Origin: Psychrobacter sp. BI730
GTDB taxonomy: Bacteria; Pseudomonadota; Gammaproteobacteria; Pseudomonadales; Moraxellaceae
Direction: 5' to 3'
Length of the DNA stretch: 64,000 nucleotides
Assembly (NCBI RefSeq): GCF_013414195.1
Contig: NZ_JAATTV010000014.1
Coordinates: 45,313 to 109,312, forward strand
Shown: in pieces, positions 55,967 through 63,924 of the stretch
Layout: each line of letters opens with the position of its first letter
Numbering within the stretch: the stretch's first letter is position 1
Translations under genes and position numbers: made by a program
Notes under the pieces: model-generated
What the model was told of the DNA's origin: nothing
Seen by the model: only the letters and a program-made list of their open reading frames with translations
The model's database searches: none

Positions 55967-56842
55967 ATGAATTTGATTGGGGATAATAGACGACATATGA
56001 CTAATGATACCCTTACCGATGAAGACGCTAACAACGAGATGCATATTGAACTGTTAGAACCCATTGCAGAGATGAGAGATAAAAATGACCGACAGTTTGT
56101 CACAGCGTTGGCTCGAGGGTTAGAGCTGCTGCGTTGTTTTACCCCGCAGCGACCTTATCTAGGCAACCAAGACCTAAGTCAACTGACAGGCCTTCCTAAA
56201 GGCACCATTACTCGTCTGACCTATACGTTGGTCAAATTGGGATATTTAAAACAATCGACCAATAGTAGTAAGTACCAGCTTTCGACAGGGGTACTAAGCT
56301 TTGGTTATACCATGATGACTAATATCTCTATCAATAACCTTGCGACTCCTTATATGGAAGAGCTCGCAGACTATGCCAATAGCGCCGTTGCCATGGCTAC
56401 TCGTGATCGACTGATGATGGTGTATCTCAACGTTGTGCAAGGCCAAGGGACCACGACCATGCAACGCAATGTCGGCTCTTATTTGCCTATTCATTTAAGT
56501 TCGATGGGGAGAGCCTGTTTGGCGAGTATGCCACCTGCTGAGCAAGAGTTTATCCTTAATGCCATTCGTAGTAAGTATAAAGATGATTGGCTAAAGATTA
56601 GACGAGGATTAGATAAAGCCTTTCAAGACTATGAAGACTATGGTTATTGTTTTTCAATTAGTGAATGGCAAAAGGATGTCAACGCGGTAGCCATTGCGCT
56701 GATGCACCCGACAGAAGGCTTGCTCACTTTTAACTGCGGCGCACCAAGTTTTATCCTTAGTCGTACCAAACTAGAAGAAGACATCGCCCCTCGCCTGCTG
56801 CATATGAAAAACATGATTGAGAGTAATCTATATATCAGCTAG
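55967..56842 (+). CDS. IclR-family regulator, PcaR/PobR-like
   Basis: 291 aa. A variable N-terminal tail, winged HTH (RQFVTALARGLELLRCFTPQ, LTGLPKGTITRLTYTLVKLG) and IclR effector domain (LPIHLSSMGRACLASMP, YCFSISEWQKDVNAVAIAL). This subgroup includes PcaR/PobR regulators of aromatic acid degradation. It follows the MFS gene and is the best candidate to bind the 21-bp palindromes at 52962 and 53076. The start may instead be the ATG at 55997. A GCATAGCGAA / TTCGTTATGC hairpin lies upstream (55809-55838). Confidence 0.88.
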   Translation: MNLIGDNRRHMTNDTLTDEDANNEMHIELLEPIAEMRDKNDRQFVTALARGLELLRCFTPQRPYLGNQDLSQLTGLPKGTITRLTYTLVKLGYLKQSTNSSKYQLSTGVLSFGYTMMTNISINNLATPYMEELADYANSAVAMATRDRLMMVYLNVVQGQGTTTMQRNVGSYLPIHLSSMGRACLASMPPAEQEFILNAIRSKYKDDWLKIRRGLDKAFQDYEDYGYCFSISEWQKDVNAVAIALMHPTEGLLTFNCGAPSFILSRTKLEEDIAPRLLHMKNMIESNLYIS

Positions 56843-56974
56843 CCTCACTTAAATGTAACCTATAAAAACAACCATTCATCCCCATCATGCATTCAAGCGC
56901 TAATCGTATAAGTCATTTATATTGTTTTTGTATTTTATTTTCCATGCCTTTAGGCACGTTTTTAAGGATTTACC

Positions 56975-58069
56975 ATGAGCCAGCTTTTTTCGCCTTTGCA
57001 ACTTGGGCAACTCACATTAGATAACCGTATTATCATTGCTCCTATGTGCCAGTACTCTGCCAATGACGGCGCGGCAAGCGATTGGCATACGATTCATTTG
57101 GGCCAAATGAGTTTGAGCGGCGCAGGACTACTTATTTTAGAAGCAACAGCGGTCAATCCACAAGGACGTATCAGCTATGCTGATTTAGGTTTATGGGATG
57201 ACAGGACGCAAGCGGCACTGGATAAAACGCTAACAGCAATCAGACAGTACAGTCCTATGCCAATAGGCGTACAACTTGCCCATGCTGGGCGTAAAGCGTC
57301 AACCGAAAAGCCATGGGACGGCGGCGGTTCGATTGCCCCTGATCAGTTAAATGGCTGGCAAACGATCGCACCGTCGGCGCTTGCCTATGACGAAAACTTT
57401 ACTGTACCCACAGCAATGGAGCAAAATGACATTGATGCGCTAGTAAGTGATTTTGTGAATGCGGCAAAACGTGCAGATGCGTTGGGCCTTGATTTGATTG
57501 AACTTCATGGGGCGCACGGTTATCTATTACATCAGTTTTTATCGCCACTTTCTAATAACCGTGATGATCAATACGGCGGCAACCTTGAGAACAGAATGCG
57601 CTTGTTACTTGAGGTGTTTACAGCGGTTCGGACTGAGTTTTCAAACAATAAGCCAGTGGGTGTGCGTGTGTCTGCAACCGATTGGGTTGAAGGCGGCTGG
57701 GACCTCAACCAAACGATTGAGCTGGCTAAAGCATTGGAGGTATTAGGCTGTGATTATATCCATGTGAGCACCGCAGGACTTAGCCCAGACCAACAGATCC
57801 CTGTAGAGCCTAACTTCCAAGTGCCTTTCGCAACCGCCATAAAAGAAGCCGTAGATATACCCGTCATCGCAGTGGGCTTAATAACTGAAGCCGAGCAAGC
57901 GGAAGGCATTATTGTTGAACAGCAAGCGGACGCGGTCGCATTGGCACGAGGCATACTTTATGACCCGCACTGGCCTTGGCACGCTGCTGCCGAGCTTGGT
58001 GCAACCGTCAAAGCGCCCAAACAATATCTGCGCTCAAGTCCGCATGGTAGGCCCTCTCCGATAGAGTAA
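56975..58069 (+). CDS. NADH:flavin oxidoreductase, Old Yellow Enzyme family (YqjM/XenA-like)
   Basis: 364 aa single-domain FMN TIM barrel. APMCQYSA near residue 22-29, with the redox-modulating Cys of the YqjM branch, QLAHAGRKAS, and HGAHGYLLHQFLSP with the active-site His pair. It reduces activated C=C bonds or nitro groups with NAD(P)H. Good ribosome site AAGGA. A GCTCAAT...ATTGAGC hairpin (58087-58112) follows the gene. No functional link to neighbours is evident. Confidence 0.9.
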   Translation: MSQLFSPLQLGQLTLDNRIIIAPMCQYSANDGAASDWHTIHLGQMSLSGAGLLILEATAVNPQGRISYADLGLWDDRTQAALDKTLTAIRQYSPMPIGVQLAHAGRKASTEKPWDGGGSIAPDQLNGWQTIAPSALAYDENFTVPTAMEQNDIDALVSDFVNAAKRADALGLDLIELHGAHGYLLHQFLSPLSNNRDDQYGGNLENRMRLLLEVFTAVRTEFSNNKPVGVRVSATDWVEGGWDLNQTIELAKALEVLGCDYIHVSTAGLSPDQQIPVEPNFQVPFATAIKEAVDIPVIAVGLITEAEQAEGIIVEQQADAVALARGILYDPHWPWHAAAELGATVKAPKQYLRSSPHGRPSPIE

Positions 58070-58274
58070 CTGTGTAGGCAATACTGGCTCAATTGGTTGT
58101 GACCGATTGAGCTTTGATGTTATGAATAGGGTCGTTAGCGAGTACTTTTCAGCGTAGAAGTGGTTAAAACGCGAGGTTATGCTGTTTTGTAAGATTAAAA
58201 GAAAAGTAAAGATTCATACTATTTAAGTATTGACGGTTGGCTTAGTGCCAAAAGTAGGCTGTGGTAACGCCTTG

Positions 58275-58340
58275 CTAGGAGGAAAAATAATGATTGGCTA
58301 AAATTACAAGTCGATGGCCAACAGTTATTTTTCTTTATTG
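58275..58340 (+). repeat. Hairpin repeat, left copy, flanking the HEPN gene
   Basis: Direct repeat of 59675-59745. It shares TTGGCTAAAATTA (58294-58306) plus similar flanks; the ends can pair (AAAAATAATGATTGGC, 58283-58298, with GCCAACAGTTATTTTT, 58317-58332, apart from a 3-nt bubble). The right part overlaps the last codons of the HEPN gene. Confidence 0.65.
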
Positions 58341-59632
58341 AGCAACTTGTTAGACTCTGTAAGTATTGACGGCATACTGGATAATGCCAAAAATGCAAGT
58401 TGCTCTATATCTAAAGCAGGCTCAGAGTTGAAGTGCTTGTAATATCGCATATAATCAGGCCACTCTTCAATAAACCGACTTCCTCCATGTACCAGCTCAT
58501 TTCGCAAGTCGAATAGCCACGTAATTTTTTCTTTCCAACCATTATTTTGTGGGAGTTCTGATACACCATTCACAATAGATTTCTCAACAGATCCTCTGTT
58601 CCCATAAAGCGCATCAAGAGCTACAAAATATTGAATATATGACTCGATATCTTTTGAATTCATACCTTTGTTAATAAAATGTGCGCATTTATTAATTCGA
58701 TCTCTCTGTCCTTTTGGTAACCTAGCTTCCAGCTCATACCATGCTTTAATTTTATTTATGTCCTCAGCGTTTAATACCTTTTCCTCTAAATAGTATGGTA
58801 AGAGTTTACCTATTTCAGAGGTTGTAAACATATTAATATTTGAGTCTTTATGCGGAATTTGCATTGAATGCGAGTAAGCTCTTGCCATTACTTTATGAAG
58901 TCTATTTTTAGTGGATACAGCGTAAATGACAGAAAATAACTTTCTGAGTTTTAATGATGATGAAAACCTACTACCACTTAGTGTGCCTCTTGACTCAGTT
59001 ATAAATAAATACTCATAGCTTAAGCGACTAAATTGAGTTGTCTCTCTATCTTTATAATTGCCAGTTTCAGGGTTTATATCATTGGTTACATATCCAATAT
59101 CAGATAGTCTACTCCAATAACTTTTATCAGATTTATGTATGACATGGATTCTTTCTGACTCAATGAAAAATGTGTCTCCCGATATTCTTGGTGCGGTGTA
59201 TATAACACACCAATCTGTAATAGAGGATTTGACATTTTTTATTATTTTTTCTAATAAGTACTTTGCAAAGTATTCAGTATTAGAAACTGAACGACATTCA
59301 AATAGTGTTTTCTTTCTGCCAAAACAGACATCGTCACTATTAAAAACATGCTTATCCACACATATTTCACGTAAAGTACTTCGTACGCTAGTTTGAATAG
59401 ATTTATGATCACAGTCAGAAAATGAAGGATATTCAGTGATAATCATAAAAGATATATTTTCTACAAGTTTATAGGCTGCTTCTGTATACCACCACTCAAT
59501 ACCAAACCCACCAAAACTAAATGGATCGGTTCTCCCTGCGGAAAACTGTTCCATACCAAGCTTTTTATCTTCAGGTTCATTTAGGAGAATGTTCTTGGTA
59601 AGGGCAATAACTTGACCAATTAATTTTTTCAT
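58325..59632 (-). CDS. Uncharacterised protein with C-terminal HEPN-like (Apea-type) domain
   Basis: 435 aa, soluble. The N-terminal 300 residues match nothing I know; repeated aromatic and charged stretches, no signal or membrane segment. The C-terminal region, SYIQYFVALDALYGNRGSVE... to WLFDLRNELVHGG, looks like an Apea-like HEPN domain with the RX4H motif (Arg377-His382), the RNase motif of many toxins and defence proteins. The gene is more AT-rich than its neighbours, stands alone and is bracketed by two similar hairpin sequences, which suggests horizontal arrival. RNase and defence roles are inference. Confidence 0.6.
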   Translation of the reverse strand: MKKLIGQVIALTKNILLNEPEDKKLGMEQFSAGRTDPFSFGGFGIEWWYTEAAYKLVENISFMIITEYPSFSDCDHKSIQTSVRSTLREICVDKHVFNSDDVCFGRKKTLFECRSVSNTEYFAKYLLEKIIKNVKSSITDWCVIYTAPRISGDTFFIESERIHVIHKSDKSYWSRLSDIGYVTNDINPETGNYKDRETTQFSRLSYEYLFITESRGTLSGSRFSSSLKLRKLFSVIYAVSTKNRLHKVMARAYSHSMQIPHKDSNINMFTTSEIGKLLPYYLEEKVLNAEDINKIKAWYELEARLPKGQRDRINKCAHFINKGMNSKDIESYIQYFVALDALYGNRGSVEKSIVNGVSELPQNNGWKEKITWLFDLRNELVHGGSRFIEEWPDYMRYYKHFNSEPALDIEQLAFLALSSMPSILTESNKLLNKEK

Positions 59633-59674
59633 TACGCGAATACCATTTTGGAATGAGAATAATCTAACGTCTCA

Positions 59675-59745
59675 CTAAGAGGCGAAAAATGGTTGGCTAA
59701 AATTAACAAAAAAGGGAAAACCAACTGTTTTTTCGTCCTTATTTG
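59675..59745 (+). repeat. Hairpin repeat, right copy, flanking the HEPN gene
   Basis: Direct counterpart of 58275-58340, sharing TTGGCTAAAATTA (59693-59705). CGAAAAATGGTTGG (59683-59696) pairs with CCAACTGTTTTTTCG (59721-59735) with a small bulge. On the minus strand it is also a plausible terminator for the OsmC gene. Confidence 0.65.
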
Positions 59746-59753
59746 ACACTTTA

Positions 59754-60221
59754 TTAAACCACAATCTCCTTAACAACTTCAGTTTTTACCGAGTTCGCGA
59801 TAAAGCATTGCTCATGCGCTTGATGATGCATTTTTTCAAGCTGCTCCATGGTCGGCTGCTTATCACCCGAAAATGTAACCTGCGGTTTTAATATCACTTT
59901 AGTCATTGAGATTTTACCATCGCTGTCTTTTTCCATAGTGCCTACCGCATTGTCTATGTATGAATCAATCACATATTTTCTTTTTGCGGCAATAGATAAA
60001 AAGAATAGCATATGACAGCTTGAAAGAGAGGCAACAAAAGCTTCTTCAGGATCTACATTTTCCTCAACAGAATAAGGCACCGGAACAACGTGAGGAGAAG
60101 ACGAGGCTTGCACGACGACACCCCCATCAAAAACCCATTCGTGCTCTCGGCTATATTTATTATCAATATAGCTTTCTTGGCTGTCTCTCATCCAGTTGAT
60201 TTTGGCAAAATACTCTGACAT
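59754..60221 (-). CDS. OsmC-family peroxiredoxin-like protein
   Basis: About 155 aa. MSEYFAKINWMRDSQESYID, DPEEAFVASLSSCHMLFFLS with the first redox Cys, and HEQCFIANSVKTEV with the second Cys, as in OsmC/Ohr-fold hydroperoxide reductases. The ATG at 60221 is preferred: GGAG lies five bases upstream, and the seventeen extra residues to 60272 are not family-like. It removes organic hydroperoxides (family knowledge). Confidence 0.88.
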   Translation of the reverse strand: MSEYFAKINWMRDSQESYIDNKYSREHEWVFDGGVVVQASSSPHVVPVPYSVEENVDPEEAFVASLSSCHMLFFLSIAAKRKYVIDSYIDNAVGTMEKDSDGKISMTKVILKPQVTFSGDKQPTMEQLEKMHHQAHEQCFIANSVKTEVVKEIVV

Positions 60222-60377
60222 TTGAACTCCGTGTTGCAAATAGCCTAAATTTTTAGTGTTTATGCGACACACAGTTTTTGTTACATCACCGCTTATTGGG
60301 CTAAAGCGCTATCTGCTCGATGTATCAAGACTACAACCATATTCTTTAGGAACTAAGTTATCTTGGCGCTCATCTGT

Positions 60378-60641
60378 CTGTTCAGGCCAAGGACCTTTAA
60401 GGTCGAAGCAGAGTCTGGCGGTCGCCTCGTGTTCGATGCTGAAAATGCAAAACTCATAGCAGCAGCCAAAGCAAAAGGCGACACTATGATAGACATTCCT
60501 AATCCATTAAATGACCCACAGTGGAAAGGCCCATTAGAAGCGGGTACTAAAAAGTACCTAAACGATGTCGCAGCATTGGGTTTAGACCCTCAAGCTGTCT
60601 ATGAAAAAGCCAAAGAAGCTAGTGCGGCTTATAAGGTTTAA
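60378..60641 (+). pseudogene. 3' remnant of an unidentified gene
   Basis: An open frame encodes FKVEAESGGRLVFDAENAKL ... and ends PQAVYEKAKEASAAYKV. It reads like the C-terminal 85 residues of a real protein (good codon use, amphipathic helices), but has no start codon with a ribosome site; the upstream sequence in this frame is short and unlike a protein. I do not recognise the family. Likely a truncated leftover. Confidence 0.4.
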
Positions 60642-60681
60642 ACGACATTACTCATTTATTAATCATTTAGGAGAGTAAATC

Positions 60682-60744
60682 GTGAAAGCCGCTATGAAAT
60701 GGGGAGTGCTGTTTGCTTTAGCCAATGATCTTGATGAATACTGA
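60682..60744 (+). pseudogene. 5' remnant of a gene: good ribosome site, only 20 codons
   Basis: AGGAG then GTG starts VKAAMKWGVLFALANDLDEY and stops. The position just after the 3' remnant suggests the beginning of the next gene of a deleted operon. It may be an unrelated micro-ORF. Confidence 0.3.
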
Positions 60745-60816
60745 GTTGATAATAGTCTGGTTTATTGAAAAATAATTAAACTTTTTTAATCACTAATGCA
60801 TCTAATATACCTACAT

Positions 60817-60851
60817 AAAAAGGGGCGACTTATCTTAAGTCGCCCCTTTTT
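60817..60851. terminator. Strong bidirectional terminator
   Basis: Perfect 16-bp stem (60817-60832 with 60836-60851, AAAAAGGGGCGACTTA) with a 3-nt loop and T/A tracts at both ends. It may have ended the decayed operon at its left. Confidence 0.92.
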
Positions 60852-61179
60852 ATGTCTCATCACTTTTAGTCGCTTAAACCCTTTCAAGTCCACGCAAAAA
60901 CTACCATACCTCTCGTATCATAGCTATGACTTCAGATGAAGTTGAGTAAGTATCATCTCTAAAGTGTTGCTAGCCTGCCGACCCTTAGCAAAAAGCTCCT
61001 AAGATTGTATTAATGGTTCAGTATCTGCTAGAAAAAGTCACCTTTCTTTAACTTTCATAAAAGTACGTAACGCTATAACTCGCTATTATCGATTTATTCA
61101 ATCAAGCGACGTTCAATTCAGATATCTTTAACCATTCAATAAACACGCTTACTTATAATCCGCCTAAAAGGACCTTACT
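60852..61179. other. Intergenic stretch before the repeat-protein gene
   Basis: No credible gene, RNA or repeat seen; presumably it contains the promoter of the 61180 gene. Confidence 0.4.
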
Positions 61180-61479
61180 ATGAAAAACTTCAACATGAAA
61201 AAAATCGCGATCAGCTCATTATTGGCCGTATCTACTTGCTTTGCTATGATTGGTCCAGCAAATGCGGCCCAACAAGTTGTCGTGGTCAAAGACAAGCATC
61301 AGACAAAACAAGCGGTCGTCGTTAAAGCAAAGCCCAAAGCGAAACAAGTGGTCGTGGTTAAAGCTAAACCTAAGGCCAAGCAAGTTGTCGTAGCGAAAGC
61401 AAAACCTAAAGCCAAAAAAGTAATCGTTGTTAAAGACAAACATCCAGCACAAAAGGTAGTCGTTGTGAAATCAAGATAG
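61180..61479 (+). CDS. Small secreted Val/Lys-rich 12-residue-repeat protein
   Basis: 99 aa. Signal peptide MKNFNMKKIAISSLLAVSTC ... cleaved near ANA-A (residue 29/30). The mature part consists of five full and one partial 12-residue units of the pattern VVVVKAKPKAKQ (33-99). Very basic, no Cys, no known domain. Ribosome site AGGA. The alternating beta-prone VVVV and charged KxKPKxK segments suggest an envelope or nucleic acid / polyanion-binding peptide; function unknown. Monocistronic, between a terminator and the convergent GST. Confidence 0.75.
   Translation: MKNFNMKKIAISSLLAVSTCFAMIGPANAAQQVVVVKDKHQTKQAVVVKAKPKAKQVVVVKAKPKAKQVVVAKAKPKAKKVIVVKDKHPAQKVVVVKSR
61276..61476 (+). repeat. 36-bp tandem repeats inside the small secreted protein gene
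   Basis: Each 12-residue unit is coded by 36 bases. Units 2-4 encode nearly the same peptide with synonymous differences, so the array is not a fresh duplication and is probably under protein-level selection. Confidence 0.75.
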
Positions 61480-61526
61480 ACCAAACAAGACCGAAACCGT
61501 ATACAGCTTATATAGAACCCACTATA

Positions 61527-62174
61527 TTAAGAAGGGAACACCACTACCTCATCGTCTTCCTGCCATGGCTGAAACTTAGTCATGGCTTGTACAAATAACG
61601 GGTGTTCCAACCAATGTTGTAGCCACAGCTGTAGCTTGGGATAAGGCAATTCATAAAAGACATCACGATCTACATGGGCAAACTGGCGAACAAACGGCAT
61701 GATACCAATATCAGCAACCGTCACGTTATTACCTAGTAGATAGGTATTCTTAGTCAATAGCGCTTCTAAATCCTGCAGAAAAATCTCACCCTGTTGCCGG
61801 TACTCTGTCTGAGTCATTTCAGGGTGACGATCAGCATACTTGTAGCGATCGAGCCACTGCTTAAACTCATTGTCGTTTTTTGCTATTAGTGCATTAGCCT
61901 CAGATAAAACCTTTTCATCTAGCAGTCCTTGAGGATCGTTTTTCTCAAGCGCCCACATCATAATCTCTGCACTCTCTTCAATGACTGATCCATCTGAAAG
62001 CTGTAACACAGGAACCGTGCCTTTTGGACTAATCGCTAGCATCTGATCTGGCTTATTCTTTAGCGTGATTTCTCGTAACTCTACTGGCAACTCGGCGAAT
62101 ATTAGACCGAGACGAGCGCGCATAGCATAAGGACAGCGACGAAAAGAGTACAAGCGAGGCAACGAGGTGTTCAT
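61527..62174 (-). CDS. Glutathione S-transferase family protein
   Basis: About 215 aa. RLYSFRRCPYAMRARLGLIF holds the Cys-Pro motif of omega/beta-like GSTs (Cys14), SPKGTVPVL and DGSVIEESAEIM follow, then a helical C-domain. The ATG at 62174 is preferred: GGAGGA stands five bases upstream. It is the intact relative of the GST fragment at 22268-22440, pointing to a former duplicate. Substrate unknown. Confidence 0.9.
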   Translation of the reverse strand: MNTSLPRLYSFRRCPYAMRARLGLIFAELPVELREITLKNKPDQMLAISPKGTVPVLQLSDGSVIEESAEIMMWALEKNDPQGLLDEKVLSEANALIAKNDNEFKQWLDRYKYADRHPEMTQTEYRQQGEIFLQDLEALLTKNTYLLGNNVTVADIGIMPFVRQFAHVDRDVFYELPYPKLQLWLQHWLEHPLFVQAMTKFQPWQEDDEVVVFPS

Positions 62175-62266
62175 AGATTCCTCCATAGTTGAATAGGAAT
62201 TAAGCAATAGGTAAAAAGCAAACGAAGAAAAATTAGCAGACGCAAACCTACTGACATCGATAGTTA

Positions 62267-63862
62267 TTAAGGCGCTGTTGAATAGGTGACAGACTTATAA
62301 TTGGCCATAGTTTCTACCAACGACTGTGGCAAATAGGCATTTTTCAGGTGCGCGTTCGGATAATGCTGCTCAATCCACGACTGATAGTTGTAGACAGTTA
62401 GCGTACCACAATATAGCAAATATAAAACCTGCACGCCGATGCTACGTGATAACCCCATCACGCAATGGAAATTGATAAGCGTGATAAAGCTACCCTCTAC
62501 TTTATCTTTATTATTGGTGACAAATGCCTGTGTCTCAGCTGATCGTATCAACGCATCAATTTGTTGAAATAAATCAATATAGTCTTCAAGCAATACGTCA
62601 TTTAATGGCTGCAAATCCAGTAAAGGCAAATATAAGTAATGAACAGGCATCTTAGTGATATCGTTAGCAACTACTTCAAGATGATAAACATGGCTAGATA
62701 TCTCAGCAGCTAAATCAACAACGATAACCTGATGGCGAGCTGAGGGCGATGATTGTGCTAGCGAGTGCGACCGCTCTAGTGAATCGTAGCCAAACAACCA
62801 ATACGTTAAGTGGCTATGCAAATCAGCCTGCCTCAATCGAGGGGAAGCCACAACTTTGACCCTATCATTAATAGCATATGGTGTGAGCAGATGTCTTTGA
62901 CCTTTTGAAAAAACTTTAAAATACCACTGTCCCAAAAACGACATACCATTATAAATGATAATGATTGGCCCAAACTTCATCCAAGTATATATGGTGAATC
63001 TTCCACTATTCGACTTTTGAAACCAGCGTGTATCCTGTATTGATTTAGCCTGTTGATAAGCACAGGCCAACATTGTAAAAATGATCAGCCAATATGCAGC
63101 AATGATGATGGCTAAGGTTTCTATAGACTCAAACGCTATCATACTCATATTAGCAAAGCAAAACCCTGCAATCGCTATCAATAAGAATCCTATTACTCCC
63201 AGTGTCAGATGCTTGATTACCAATGCATTTCGGATTCGATTTGAGAGTATCAGCACCAACACTGCCAACACTGCCCCGCCGAACATATCTAACAAATGAT
63301 GTTGATACGTCAACACTGTCGACAGGGCAATCAATGTACATATGCCAGTCAGCAACAATCGATAAGCCGCTGAAATCCATCTCTTTTTAGACGCTACAAC
63401 ATCCCATAAGGATACGCCAAGCAACATGGCATAGCTGACATGCAATGATGGCAACTGATTAAATGGCTTGTCCACCAACTGCAAAAACTGGTAACCAAAC
63501 TGCGTCCAATCATCAGGAATCGAACGACTAAATGAGAAACGAGCAGGATAAAAATAGAAGATTAAACAGGCAAAGATGGTCGCTAAGATTAGCCGATAGG
63601 TCAATAAGGATAATTGCGTAGACGTCCGTACTAAGAAAAAACTAGCCATAAATAAAATCAACGACCAGCTATAAGGAACAATCATAGCGGGAATGAAAGG
63701 AATCATACTGTCAAATGGCGTGGCAAGATTATGAATTTTCGATGGGTAGAGTGTGTACAAAGATACACTATAAACAGTCGTCAAATTATAGAGGAGATAA
63801 AATATCGATAACGCAAGACCTAGGTGCTTGAATCGATTTAAATTTGATGGAGTTTGCAACAC
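62267..63862 (-). CDS. Membrane PAP2 phosphatase fused to a cysteine-dependent phosphatase
   Basis: 531 aa, two enzymes in one chain. N-terminal part (about 1-290) has about eight membrane helices and the PAP2-type motifs QLPSLHVSYAM (His141) and YQHHLLDMFGGA (His189, Asp192). The C-terminal cytoplasmic part (about 320-531) carries FHCVMGLSRS, the HC-X5-R loop of dual-specificity phosphatases (Cys467, Arg473). Families with this architecture are annotated PAP2/dual specificity phosphatase. Likely acts on a lipid phosphate or phosphatidylglycerophosphate-like substrate; actual substrate unknown. 92 bp upstream of the GST on the same strand. Confidence 0.85.
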   Translation of the reverse strand: MLQTPSNLNRFKHLGLALSIFYLLYNLTTVYSVSLYTLYPSKIHNLATPFDSMIPFIPAMIVPYSWSLILFMASFFLVRTSTQLSLLTYRLILATIFACLIFYFYPARFSFSRSIPDDWTQFGYQFLQLVDKPFNQLPSLHVSYAMLLGVSLWDVVASKKRWISAAYRLLLTGICTLIALSTVLTYQHHLLDMFGGAVLAVLVLILSNRIRNALVIKHLTLGVIGFLLIAIAGFCFANMSMIAFESIETLAIIIAAYWLIIFTMLACAYQQAKSIQDTRWFQKSNSGRFTIYTWMKFGPIIIIYNGMSFLGQWYFKVFSKGQRHLLTPYAINDRVKVVASPRLRQADLHSHLTYWLFGYDSLERSHSLAQSSPSARHQVIVVDLAAEISSHVYHLEVVANDITKMPVHYLYLPLLDLQPLNDVLLEDYIDLFQQIDALIRSAETQAFVTNNKDKVEGSFITLINFHCVMGLSRSIGVQVLYLLYCGTLTVYNYQSWIEQHYPNAHLKNAYLPQSLVETMANYKSVTYSTAP

Positions 63863-63924
63863 CTAGTACCTCATTTAACTATTGAATAAACATTTCAAAA
63901 AAATTTGGCAATATAATCATAGTT

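Noticed and set aside
60256..60459. 67-codon plus-strand frame
   Set aside because: No ribosome site, composition unlike a protein, and overlaps the better frame of the gene remnant.
61219..61484. Two minus-strand frames over the repeat-protein gene
   Set aside because: Shadows produced by the periodic coding sequence on the other strand.
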